From the NCBI GenBank assembly GCA_944389965.1, contig CALXOI010000011.1, positions 1 through 33,074 of the forward strand: 33,074 nt of DNA, written 5' to 3'. This stretch comes from an uncultured Treponema sp. (GTDB lineage Bacteria > Spirochaetota > Spirochaetia > Treponematales > Treponemataceae). The notes under the pieces were generated by a model that saw only the letters and a program-made list of their open reading frames with translations, ran no database searches and had not been told where the DNA came from. The position numbers and the translations under genes were made by a program. Of the stretch, positions 25,258 through 33,074 are shown in pieces (positions within the stretch are counted from its first letter, which is position 1; the number at the start of each line of letters is the position of its first letter).

Positions 25258-27063
25258 ATGGTCGATTTATCCCATAAACGGAATTTCTGCATTGTTGCCC
25301 ACATAGACCACGGTAAATCAACGCTTTCAGACCGGTTAATTCAAAAAGCCCGGATTATTGATGACCGGCAGTTCCAGAACCAGATTCTTGATTCCATGGA
25401 CATAGAGCGGGAACGGGGAATCACCATCAAAAGCCAGGCGGTAACAATTCCATATACCGCCGCTGACGGACAGGAATACGAGCTGAATTTTGTTGATACA
25501 CCGGGGCATGTCGATTTTTCCTATGAGGTATCCCGGGCAATCGCTTCCTGTGAAGGGGCGCTGCTGCTGGTAGATGCGGCACAAGGTGTTGAATCCCAGA
25601 CTTTATCGAATATGTACCTTGCGCTGGAACACAATCTGGAAATCGTTCCGGTTATCAATAAAATCGATTTACCCGCGGCGGATATTCCCGGTGTAAAGCA
25701 TCAGATTGAGCATGATTTGGGACTGGACGGGGATGATGCGGTACTGGTTTCTGCAAAGACCGGAAAAGGCATTGATGAACTGTTGGAAGCAATTGTAGCC
25801 CGTTTTCCGGCGCCTTCCGGCAACCCCGCCGGCAAAACCCGTGCGCTGATATTCGACTGTCATTATGACCCCTATCGGGGAGTTATCGTTCACATCAGGG
25901 TGTTTGACGGTTCAATAAAAACCGGGCAGACAATCCGGTTTATGAACAGTCAGACAGATTATAAAGTGGAGTCAGCCGGTATTTTCCGCATCAAACTGGA
26001 AGAAACCGGGCATCTGGTTGCCGGGGATGTAGGCTATATTATTGCCGGCATTAAAACAGTCTCTGATGTTAAAGTTGGCGATACCATTACGCTGGCAGAC
26101 AATCCTGCGGATACAGTTCTTTCAGGTTTTAAAGAAGTAAAGCCGGTAGTATTTTCTTCAATATATCCTATTGATTCCAATGATTACGAAGAGCTCCGGG
26201 ACAGCATGGAAAAACTGACGCTGAATGATGCGAGTCTGGTGTATGAAAAGGATTCCTCGCTGGCACTGGGACACGGGTTCCGGTGCGGTTTCCTTGGGCT
26301 GCTGCATTTGGAAGTTATTCAGGAACGGTTGGAACGGGATTACGATCAGGCAGTTATTTTTACGGCGCCTTCCGTACGGTATTTGGTGACGCTGACCAAT
26401 GGCGAAGAAAAATATATTGATAACCCGGCGGATTATCCCGACCAAGGACGAATCAGTTCTGCCCAGGAACCTTACATCAAAGCGTCAATTATTACCCCGG
26501 CTACGTATCTGGGCTCCATCATGTCGCTGTGTACCGAAAAACGTGGTATGCAGACAAATATGCAGTATCTTGATGAAAAACGGGTGGAAATCACTTATGA
26601 AATGCCGCTTGCAGAAGTGTTGTTTGATTTTTACGACCGGCTGAAAAGCTACAGCAGGGGATATGCGTCTTTCGATTATGATGTGATAGGTTACCGCCCC
26701 ACAGATCTGGTGAAAATAGATATTCTCATTAACGGGAAAACGGTCGATGCACTCGCCCAGTTGTCATTCAAAGGCAATGCGTATGAGCGGGCCCGGCATG
26801 TGTGTTCCCAGCTGAAAGAGGAAATCAGCCGGCAGCAGTTTAAAATCGCAATACAGGGCGCTATCGGCAGCCAGATTATTGCCCGGGAAACCGTCAGCGC
26901 ATTACGGAAAGATGTTCTGGCAAAATGTTACGGCGGTGATATAACCCGGAAACGGAAACTTCTGGAAAAGCAGAAAGAAGGGAAAAAACGCATGAAAATG
27001 GTGGGTGATGTGGAACTTCCCCAGTCAGCCTTTCTTGCGGTATTGAAAACAAAAGAAGAATAA
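25258..27063 (+). CDS. lepA: Elongation factor 4 (LepA)
   Basis: LepA is a ribosome-associated translational GTPase (601 residues, family length). The G domain begins KRNFCIVAHIDHGKSTLSDRL (G1 at 14-22) and contains MDIERERGITIKSQAVT, DTPGHVDFSYEV and NKIDLPAA. The LepA-specific C-terminal domain shows GDITRKRKLLEKQKEGKKRMK near the end. AAAGGA lies upstream of the ATG, 19 bases after the protease stop, so it belongs to the ftsH-led operon. It is convergent with the minus-strand Maf-type gene; no clear terminator is seen in the 123-base gap (27064-27186). Confidence 0.97.
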   Translation: MVDLSHKRNFCIVAHIDHGKSTLSDRLIQKARIIDDRQFQNQILDSMDIERERGITIKSQAVTIPYTAADGQEYELNFVDTPGHVDFSYEVSRAIASCEGALLLVDAAQGVESQTLSNMYLALEHNLEIVPVINKIDLPAADIPGVKHQIEHDLGLDGDDAVLVSAKTGKGIDELLEAIVARFPAPSGNPAGKTRALIFDCHYDPYRGVIVHIRVFDGSIKTGQTIRFMNSQTDYKVESAGIFRIKLEETGHLVAGDVGYIIAGIKTVSDVKVGDTITLADNPADTVLSGFKEVKPVVFSSIYPIDSNDYEELRDSMEKLTLNDASLVYEKDSSLALGHGFRCGFLGLLHLEVIQERLERDYDQAVIFTAPSVRYLVTLTNGEEKYIDNPADYPDQGRISSAQEPYIKASIITPATYLGSIMSLCTEKRGMQTNMQYLDEKRVEITYEMPLAEVLFDFYDRLKSYSRGYASFDYDVIGYRPTDLVKIDILINGKTVDALAQLSFKGNAYERARHVCSQLKEEISRQQFKIAIQGAIGSQIIARETVSALRKDVLAKCYGGDITRKRKLLEKQKEGKKRMKMVGDVELPQSAFLAVLKTKEE

Positions 27064-27186
27064 TCCGGTATTTTCGGAAGTCTGTTTTGTCAGAAGAGCG
27101 GTTTCTGGTGAAAAATGTGAGTGCTGTTCCGGCGTTTTCCGGGCGTGGAGCTGTTTACGGACAGTCTGTTGTTGTGTACCGTATTT

Positions 27187-28920
27187 TTATTTTCTTGTCC
27201 GGTTGTAAATCAGTTCCGCCCTGCCGTTACGGATGTCTTTCAGGAAAAAATCAATTTCTGCCCTGACCCGTTTGAGAAACGGTATTTCTGTGGAAACCCG
27301 GTATCCGTCTGGAAAGTGAAGGTACAAATATTCCCGTCCGGAAAGGATGTGTTCCAATTCTCCGTTCCAAGATCCTCCGTACATCAGGCTGTTCCGCAAT
27401 TCCAGCAGTGCAGCTTCTTCCGCATTATAAAATTCTAGAACCCGTTCTGCCAGTTCCGGGTTGTAGGGCTGCCGGGTGTCATCTGTTCCGTTTTTTTTCT
27501 GATTCAAAGTCGTATCCGTTGCCAGTGCTGCCAGTTCAAACAAACCGGTACGGCTGGGAATTCCTAGTCGCATTCCCGAAGAGCCACCGTCAAACAGGTT
27601 TTGCACCTGAGCATATCTGGTTTCAAAAATATCCCGGTATTGCATCAGTATCCGGTTTGCGTACACCGGTTTGTCTTTTCCCGGAACCAGTTCTGTCCGT
27701 TCTTGGAATGCTGCCTTTGGATTACCTGGCGGACACAGCCTGTTTGCCTGCAAAAGCATTTGTTTTTGCTGCATTGTTCCTGCTGCATGGGTTTTCCCTG
27801 GGGGAAATGAAAAATCAAGCCCGGTAACCAGTACCGGAACAGTAGAAGTCTGCCGCAGCATCAGGGCAAGTTCCGTTGCGGTGATTCCAACCGACCCCAG
27901 CGGTGGCAGTTCTGCAGGCAGTATACCGGCTTGCTCCATGCGACGGAAAAACTGCGTCGCCGCAAACCGGGATGAAAAAAAGGATACGGGGCCGCCGGCT
28001 ATATTTTGTATTGTCCCCTGTGCCGGTTGTGCCGGCAGACTCCGGTTGTTTCTCAGTACACCCGGGCGGGAACATACATCGGCATATATTTGAAAGCCGG
28101 CGTTTATACAATCTGAATATGCCTGCTGGATTGCTATTTGTGGTTCCAAAGCAACTACAGCATCGGGGACAATCTTATGCAGGATCAACATTCCTGCAGC
28201 TGCATCCACTGCCAGAATGAACAGCCGGTTTCGGACAGATTCCGGGAGACGGGCTGCTTCTGCAACTGTTTTTTCCGCAGAAGGTCCTGCCCCGATAACG
28301 ACGATTGGTTTTGCAACAGATGCTGGTTGTATCGGTTTTGCCCAGGGCAGCAATGCCAGATTTCTGAATATGTTCCGGTGGTACAACCGTCCCATTTGCA
28401 CAAGGGTAATCCTGTTTTTCCAAAAAACGGCGATACTGTTGTCTGCTATTTGCTGTATTTGCTGGTACCGGTCTGCATCCAGTTGTACCGCACCTGATAA
28501 GTCCAGCCGGATGCAACGTCTGAACGTACCGGGCGGAGGAACCGGCACTCCGTTTGATGCAGTGGCACCGGGCGTGTTCAGCAGCCGGGCGAGGGAACCG
28601 GTATCTTCCGGGGAAAGCAAGCCGAATCCGTGCGGAATCGTTTGTGAATTATAAAGCGCATATAATTCCGGATCTGTTTCCACAACCAGTACAAAGCACC
28701 CGGAAGGCATCCGTTCCGCAAGACTTTCCAAGCCGTACCCCAGCACCGGAGAATTGCATAATATCAATGAATCCGGACGCAACACTGTGGCGGCAACTGT
28801 TTTTTCTGCTGTAGCCGCAGGGTTATATCGTGAATATAAATATCTACCTTTGTATAAAACAGACAAGCCCTGTCCGGTTTGCAGGATACAGGGCTTGCTG
28901 CTGTCATATTCAGGATTCAT
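27187..28920 (-). CDS. Maf/DUF115-type protein (motility-associated factor, MptE-like domain)
   Basis: This 577-residue soluble protein belongs, by motif, to the DUF115 (6-hydroxymethylpterin pyrophosphokinase MptE-like) group that includes Maf proteins of Campylobacter, Helicobacter and Aeromonas, which transfer nonulosonic acids to flagellin. Visible features are IVVIGAGPSAEKTV (206-219), FILAVDAAAGMLILHKIVPDAVVALEPQ (234-261) and VTGLDFSFPPGKTHAAGT, matching the family's GxGPS, PD and GxDLAF-like motifs. Its ATG directly follows the stop of the upstream foldase gene (TAAATG), so the two are coupled. Flagellin glycosylation in treponemes makes this role plausible, but the substrate is not shown by the sequence. 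Confidence 0.8.
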   Translation of the reverse strand: MNPEYDSSKPCILQTGQGLSVLYKGRYLYSRYNPAATAEKTVAATVLRPDSLILCNSPVLGYGLESLAERMPSGCFVLVVETDPELYALYNSQTIPHGFGLLSPEDTGSLARLLNTPGATASNGVPVPPPGTFRRCIRLDLSGAVQLDADRYQQIQQIADNSIAVFWKNRITLVQMGRLYHRNIFRNLALLPWAKPIQPASVAKPIVVIGAGPSAEKTVAEAARLPESVRNRLFILAVDAAAGMLILHKIVPDAVVALEPQIAIQQAYSDCINAGFQIYADVCSRPGVLRNNRSLPAQPAQGTIQNIAGGPVSFFSSRFAATQFFRRMEQAGILPAELPPLGSVGITATELALMLRQTSTVPVLVTGLDFSFPPGKTHAAGTMQQKQMLLQANRLCPPGNPKAAFQERTELVPGKDKPVYANRILMQYRDIFETRYAQVQNLFDGGSSGMRLGIPSRTGLFELAALATDTTLNQKKNGTDDTRQPYNPELAERVLEFYNAEEAALLELRNSLMYGGSWNGELEHILSGREYLYLHFPDGYRVSTEIPFLKRVRAEIDFFLKDIRNGRAELIYNRTRK

Positions 28921-30405
28921 TTAGTAATTCAGGAAATATTTGCTGAATACATCAATCACATTATTCTGAACTTTATTACTGGTCATAACAGTATTCTGGG
29001 CAGAAACCTGATCCGCCTGATCTATATAGTATTCTGATACGGTAAAAGGCTCTTCTGCAGTTGTAATACCAGTTTGTTTCAGTACGATGATATTAGAACC
29101 AAGGACTATCGGGCTGGAAATTTCTCCCGGCTGCAGTTTGTATGCAATGTTCAGGAAATTTTCATTCCATGACGCACTGGCTAAGGATGCTTCCGAGGAA
29201 CTCATAATCGGGAGCAGCGGGTTGTCCCCGTAATTCAAAGCTGCATCGGTAATTGTTCCTGCAACCGCATTGTATTCCCCGCATAATTCTGTGAAATCAC
29301 CATTTAGGGCTTCATTTGCAAAATCTTTTGCAATGTCGGTAATGTATGTTTCAATAATACCGGCTTCATAAGATGACATATATGATGCAACAATATCTAT
29401 TACTGCGTCATTTGTAAAATCAGCCTGAACCGGGGCACCGTCAGCCTTAAAAATCGAGAAACCGTTTGCTGTTTCTATGACGCCGCTCAGTTCCCCTGCT
29501 GCAAGGTTTGTTACCGCCTCTAAATCGGCTTCGGTTTCCATAATATTATTCAGCTGATAGCGGTATGCGGTGGTCAGTTTCCCGTCTGTGCTGCTGTAAT
29601 AGTTCCGGGAATATTCTGCAACGGCATCTGCAAATACCAATTCGTTGTTTTGCATCTGTTTCAGCAGATTCTGGGCTGTTGTTTTGTCGGCAACAGAGAT
29701 AACGGATAAATCGTATTTTGTGAACAGTTCAGGATGTTCCATACCCCAAGCAGCCGCTTCTGTCCGGGGGTAATCAGCAGTATTGAAAACGGCATACTCA
29801 AAGTTTCTGCGGACGGAAGCCATTTCCTGAATAAACGCTGTTTCTGTTGCAGGGGTTTTTAACCCGTACAGAGAGTTTCCATTGATGTATGCTGTTGTGG
29901 AACCAAATAAATCTTCTATAAATCGCATATTTGTAAGGGAATCGGTAATAGCTTCCCGGAGTTCAATTTTTGTACTGTCCGGTGTATCATGAAAGATTTT
30001 CGCAGAATAAACACCGTTTGAATCATAGAAATACGGAAGCATTGTCCGGTCAATTTCTGTGTCAGGGACAATGTATCCGGATTTTTTTACTGCTTCTGCG
30101 TAAGCCATATGTATTACCGTGTCAGTAAATGCGCTGTTCAGAATTCTAAACTCACTTTCAATCTGGTTGCTGCCGGAACCGACCATATCACTGTAATACT
30201 GATAGGCGGAGGCAAAATAAGTGCCTTGTTTATATTCAATCGGTTTTTTATTGTAGTACCCTAGCGGTGGCAAGTCTGTGCCAGTGTTCTGTACTATTGC
30301 CGGAATAAAAATAAACGACACGGCTGCCAGTACCAGAATAAAAATAGAACCGGCACTCAACAGTATTTTTTTTGTAGAGTGCTTTTTTTTGTCAGCGTCT
30401 TTCAT
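28921..30405 (-). CDS. Membrane-anchored SurA/parvulin-like peptidyl-prolyl isomerase
   Basis: This 494-residue periplasmic foldase-like protein is anchored by an N-terminal transmembrane segment (about 13-34). A SurA N-terminal-like chaperone region with helical QIESEFRILNSAFTDTVIHMAYAEAVKKSGYIVPD (about 80-115) precedes a parvulin-like domain (about 228-325) showing AQNLLKQMQNNELVFADAVAEYSR and LAAGELSGVIETANGFSIFK. The usual GG-LG core of parvulins is degenerate (TDGKLTTAYRYQ), so isomerase activity may be weak or absent. AAGGA lies about 11 bases before the ATG and a strong promoter further upstream. It is co-transcribed with the Maf-type gene. Confidence 0.85.
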   Translation of the reverse strand: MKDADKKKHSTKKILLSAGSIFILVLAAVSFIFIPAIVQNTGTDLPPLGYYNKKPIEYKQGTYFASAYQYYSDMVGSGSNQIESEFRILNSAFTDTVIHMAYAEAVKKSGYIVPDTEIDRTMLPYFYDSNGVYSAKIFHDTPDSTKIELREAITDSLTNMRFIEDLFGSTTAYINGNSLYGLKTPATETAFIQEMASVRRNFEYAVFNTADYPRTEAAAWGMEHPELFTKYDLSVISVADKTTAQNLLKQMQNNELVFADAVAEYSRNYYSSTDGKLTTAYRYQLNNIMETEADLEAVTNLAAGELSGVIETANGFSIFKADGAPVQADFTNDAVIDIVASYMSSYEAGIIETYITDIAKDFANEALNGDFTELCGEYNAVAGTITDAALNYGDNPLLPIMSSSEASLASASWNENFLNIAYKLQPGEISSPIVLGSNIIVLKQTGITTAEEPFTVSEYYIDQADQVSAQNTVMTSNKVQNNVIDVFSKYFLNY

Positions 30406-30456
30406 GATAACATATTCCTTGTTTTTGATAGAAATATAATAGATAATAGTTTTTTG

Positions 30457-30485
30457 ATTTTAACATGGAGGTTTTTTTGTGTCAA
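30457..30485 (-). promoter_or_regulatory. Minus-strand promoter of the foldase-Maf operon
   Basis: Read on the minus strand: TTGACA (30485-30480), a 17-base spacer and TAAAAT (30462-30457), 11 of 12 consensus matches. The start near 30450 gives a leader of about 45 bases. Confidence 0.83.
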
Positions 30486-30824
30486 TGTCGCTTTAAAAAG
30501 TACCGGAACATTTTGAATGATTGCCGGAAAGTATTTCTGTTGTTGTTTTGTTTCCGGGGATGGTTTTCGTGATGTATTTTTGTACCGGGATGCCGGTAGT
30601 TTTCATAATTCTTTCAGAGTGGTATATTCCCGTTTTTCGTATAGTTTGTCGTATATATCCAATAATATTATTTTCTCCTGCTAAAAACTGATAATTTATA
30701 AAATATTTAATAATAATCTGTGTGTTTTTCATAATAAAGCATTATAATACATTTTATAGAATTATGGTTTGTTGTATTAATGTAATTTAGGTAATGTAAA
30801 CGTGTTCAACAGGGATAATTACAT
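30486..30824. other. Divergent intergenic region upstream of the repeat lipoprotein
   Basis: About 340 bases, AT-rich towards the right. It contains a TATAAT (30743-30748) that could serve the downstream lipoprotein, but with no good -35, and AGGG about 11 bases before that gene's ATG. A 79-codon minus-strand frame (30493-30732) has no ribosome binding site or recognisable motif and is not called as a gene. No RNA gene or terminator is evident. Confidence 0.5.
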
Positions 30825-33074
30825 ATGGGTAAGAAAAATATAAAGCAATATTTGTTGTTTGTTATGGCTGTTTATGTTGTGGTGATTACCGGTTGCGGGA
30901 TGTTTAACCAGTCTGTTCCCGGTTTTCTTGAGTACTGGACAGATGTTTCACAGGTAAGCAAGCACAGCTTTGACGGCTCCTACCCGGAAACCGGCGGGCT
31001 TACCAACCTGCCCTCCGGAGGTGACCGGGTGATGACCTATTACCTGGTGAACCCCCAGAATTATGACCTGGATGTGAGCGTCAAATTTGCCCACGATGAC
31101 AGCCTGTCCGTAGACAACAAAACCCCGGCTGACTTTGCCACCGTGGAACAAGATGCCGTAGACAAAAGTATTATCCGTCTTACATTAAAAAACTCTGTAG
31201 GGGCTACCGGTATTCTTCCCCTGGACGGAGACGGAACGGACATAAGCCCCATGGTGAGCATAACGGAACCCAACTCCGGCAGGAACTTCGGAAGTTACAC
31301 GGTTCCGGTACGGGTGAACTCTGCGCCGGAGGCGGTACAGAACGCCGGTGTAATATATGATCCAGATGACAATACCTATGTGATCTGTTTTAATATGCCG
31401 GACATGACCGGCATCCACCGGGATATAGTGTCGCTTTCTGTGAGTGGTGACTATGCAAAAACGTATACCGTGACACCTCCCGTTGACAGTTCAGGCAACG
31501 GGCTTTCTTCCGGTGAGGGAATCATCAGTACGTACAGCGACACATGGAAGCCTGTTTCCGGAGGAGGGGCTTTTACCGGTGACAGAAATGTTCGTTTTGC
31601 AGCCATAAAAACCGGTATAGATGTTGCTTCAAATACAAATCCCCGGGTCACGCTTACCTTGACAGATTCTTCCGGTCTTACAGCAACAGCAACGGCAACT
31701 ACAGAAGCCCAACCGCTGTCTGCCGTTGTTGCAGACAAAGCTTCCGGTTCTGTTTTGAAAGAAAATGAGACCGTAACGTTCAGTCATCCGGCAAAGGGTG
31801 TAAAAGTCCACATAACCTGTAGTCCTATGAAAGGTGTACAGCACAACGGCGCAGATTTATCTGACAGTGTAACAGGTGATGGTGCCGTAACCTTAACCTT
31901 TACTACAGCCGGTACCTATACAATTACCGCTTATGCCACTATGGACGGTGCCGGAGATTCAGAGCCGGTTACCTTTACGTATGCTGTTGAAGGTGAATCC
32001 GGTGGTGGTATAACGCCTCCTCCCGATTTGACAAATTACAGGATAAAGGCTGTGCAGGGAGGTACCGAACTTACAAAAACAGGTTCCTATTTTGTACTGG
32101 ATGCCGGTAATCCTGAAGTTACCTTTTCTCTGGCAGATAAAAACGGAACAGAAATATCTGATGACACGATCCAGTGGAAACTTTCTGTTGACGGCACTTT
32201 TGTCGGACAGGAAAGTACCGGTTCTAACTATAATTTTACCTTTACTGATGCTGATTATCCAACCGATACCTATGCGCTGACGGTTTATGCCTATGTAAGC
32301 GGATACCTGTATTCAGAATCCTTTACGGTGGCAAAGATTTCTTCCGGCAGCAGCGTTATAGACAAACCCATAACTATAGACCGCTCTGTTACCATTGCCC
32401 CGGTTTCCGGGGAAGAGGTAATAATCACCGCCGGTGTTGATCAGCCTGTTTTTGAAATAACCGGTGGCGGTGAACTGACCCTGGGTGGAGGTGGCGGCAC
32501 CGTCACCGTGGACGGCGGGGAATCTAGTACACCTAACGGTAGCAAGTCTCTGATAACAGTGGGTACCGGCGGGACATTAAACATAACAACAGGTGCCACT
32601 ATTCAAAATAATAAGATGTCCAGCGGTAATGGCGGTGGTATAGCGGTAAGTGGCGGCGGTACCGTGAATATGGATGGTGGAAGTATTACCAATTGTCAAG
32701 GTAAAAGCTCTGGTGGAGGTATATATATTCAAAATGGTACGTTTAATATGAGTGGCGGTACCATAGATAACTGTTTTGCTACATATCAAGATAGTTCTAC
32801 ATGGGGCGGCGGCGGCGTTACTATAGGATCCAAAGGTATATTTAATATGAGCGGTAATGCAACAATTCAAAATTGTCGAGCCCGTATAGGTGGCAGTGTG
32901 TACGTGGATGGCGGAACCTTTAATATGAGCGGAGGCAAAATCCTAAAAAATGTAGCGGAAGGTTCAAAATCCGGAAATGCGTGGGGTGGTGGAGGCGTAT
33001 TCGTAACCAGTTCTTCTACTAATATTTTTAAATTGACAGGTGGATATATTCAAAATAACAACGTGGAAGATACA
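30825..33074 (+). CDS. Large surface lipoprotein with Ig-like regions and beta-helix repeats (partial, runs off the window)
   Basis: An uninterrupted frame of 750 codons runs from the ATG at 30825 to the last base; the 3' end is outside the window. A signal peptide ends in lipobox ITGC (Cys24). Residues about 30-570 are Ser/Thr/Gly-rich beta sequence with Ig-like stretches (for example GAVTLTFTTAGTYTITAYA and YALTVYAYVSGYLYSE). From residue about 583 there are six imperfect repeats built on GTFNMSGGxI followed by GGGxxV, typical of right-handed parallel beta-helix proteins. Such lipoproteins are frequent in gut treponemes and are thought to be surface-exposed adhesins or glycan-binding proteins; the function here is inferred. 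Codons in 30940-31330 are more C/G-ending than in neighbouring genes, which suggests a mosaic or transferred origin. Confidence 0.85.
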   Translation, partial: MGKKNIKQYLLFVMAVYVVVITGCGMFNQSVPGFLEYWTDVSQVSKHSFDGSYPETGGLTNLPSGGDRVMTYYLVNPQNYDLDVSVKFAHDDSLSVDNKTPADFATVEQDAVDKSIIRLTLKNSVGATGILPLDGDGTDISPMVSITEPNSGRNFGSYTVPVRVNSAPEAVQNAGVIYDPDDNTYVICFNMPDMTGIHRDIVSLSVSGDYAKTYTVTPPVDSSGNGLSSGEGIISTYSDTWKPVSGGGAFTGDRNVRFAAIKTGIDVASNTNPRVTLTLTDSSGLTATATATTEAQPLSAVVADKASGSVLKENETVTFSHPAKGVKVHITCSPMKGVQHNGADLSDSVTGDGAVTLTFTTAGTYTITAYATMDGAGDSEPVTFTYAVEGESGGGITPPPDLTNYRIKAVQGGTELTKTGSYFVLDAGNPEVTFSLADKNGTEISDDTIQWKLSVDGTFVGQESTGSNYNFTFTDADYPTDTYALTVYAYVSGYLYSESFTVAKISSGSSVIDKPITIDRSVTIAPVSGEEVIITAGVDQPVFEITGGGELTLGGGGGTVTVDGGESSTPNGSKSLITVGTGGTLNITTGATIQNNKMSSGNGGGIAVSGGGTVNMDGGSITNCQGKSSGGGIYIQNGTFNMSGGTIDNCFATYQDSSTWGGGGVTIGSKGIFNMSGNATIQNCRARIGGSVYVDGGTFNMSGGKILKNVAEGSKSGNAWGGGGVFVTSSSTNIFKLTGGYIQNNNVEDT
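32571..33074 (+). repeat. Six imperfect beta-helix repeats inside the lipoprotein gene
   Basis: Repeat units start at 32571, 32658, 32736, 32835, 32913 and 33018. The protein core is G-T-x-N-M-S-G-G-x-I-x-N-N/C, then a variable stretch and GGGxxV. DNA copies share AATATGAGCGG/AATATGAGTGG segments. Spacing varies from about 78 to 105 bases. The array continues past the window end. Confidence 0.85.

Noticed and set aside
27408..28654. Several plus-strand frames of 100-145 codons opposite the Maf-type gene
   Set aside because: They are shadows of a GC-rich coding strand; cysteine-rich, overlapping each other and without ribosome binding sites.
30493..30732. Minus-strand 79-codon frame, Ile/Thr/Lys-rich
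   Set aside because: It lacks a ribosome binding site and any motif. A TATAAT-like box lies close upstream on its strand but without a -35; this is likely chance in AT-rich DNA.
30406..33074. Mobile element or prophage boundary near the repeat lipoprotein
   Set aside because: No transposase, integrase, direct-repeat target site or tRNA-adjacent attachment site is seen; only the composition shift was kept as a finding.
32571..33074. CRISPR-like array
   Set aside because: The repeats are in frame, degenerate and unevenly spaced, and encode a beta-helix protein.

Overview
The window looks like a chromosomal segment of a host-associated spirochaete, most likely a Treponema or close relative. 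This rests on gene content and order (mglBAC; rplU-prp-rpmA-obg-nadD-yqeK-LCP-rsfS; spoVG-tRNA-rplY-tilS-ftsH), moderate GC, clear sigma70-type promoters, a spirochaete-style relaxed lipobox and a circularly permuted glucose/galactose-binding protein of the kind reported for T. pallidum MglB-2. No plasmid, phage, transposase, CRISPR or rRNA signal was seen.

Region 1 (1-4928) is a glucose/galactose ABC importer. mglB has a strong promoter and a palindromic leader. Three tandem hairpin/T-tract structures separate it from mglA and mglC, which should favour the binding protein over the membrane complex. The permease carries a ~225-residue charged, helical N-terminal extension. Region 2 (4964-10371) holds a large protein of unknown function with an almost leaderless promoter, coupled to pgeF, then argS and a convergent unknown gene. 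Region 3 (10548-15641) is a translation/ribosome-assembly operon: L21, Prp protease, L27, Obg, NadD, YqeK, a degenerate LytR-CpsA-Psr protein and RsfS, closed by a bidirectional terminator.

Region 4 (15657-19531) has a very acidic 83-residue protein on the minus strand, divergent from ispE, then spoVG, tRNA-Gln(UUG), rplY and tilS. Region 5 (19559-27063) is an envelope quality-control and translation operon: ftsH, a secreted 702-residue unknown with DxDxDG-type loops, a lipoprotein HtrA-like protease and lepA. Region 6 (27187-30485, minus strand) couples a SurA/parvulin-like membrane-anchored foldase to a Maf/DUF115-type protein, a family linked to flagellin glycosylation. Region 7 (30825-33074) is the first 750 codons of a large surface lipoprotein with Ig-like regions followed by glycine-rich beta-helix repeats. 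It is still open at the window edge.

The points most worth following are the permuted MglB, the extended MglC, the retained Prp protease without a leader on L27, the acidic mini-protein, the LCP protein lacking its usual arginines, the near-leaderless promoters and the repeat-rich lipoprotein. All homology statements come from motif recognition by eye, not from database searches.
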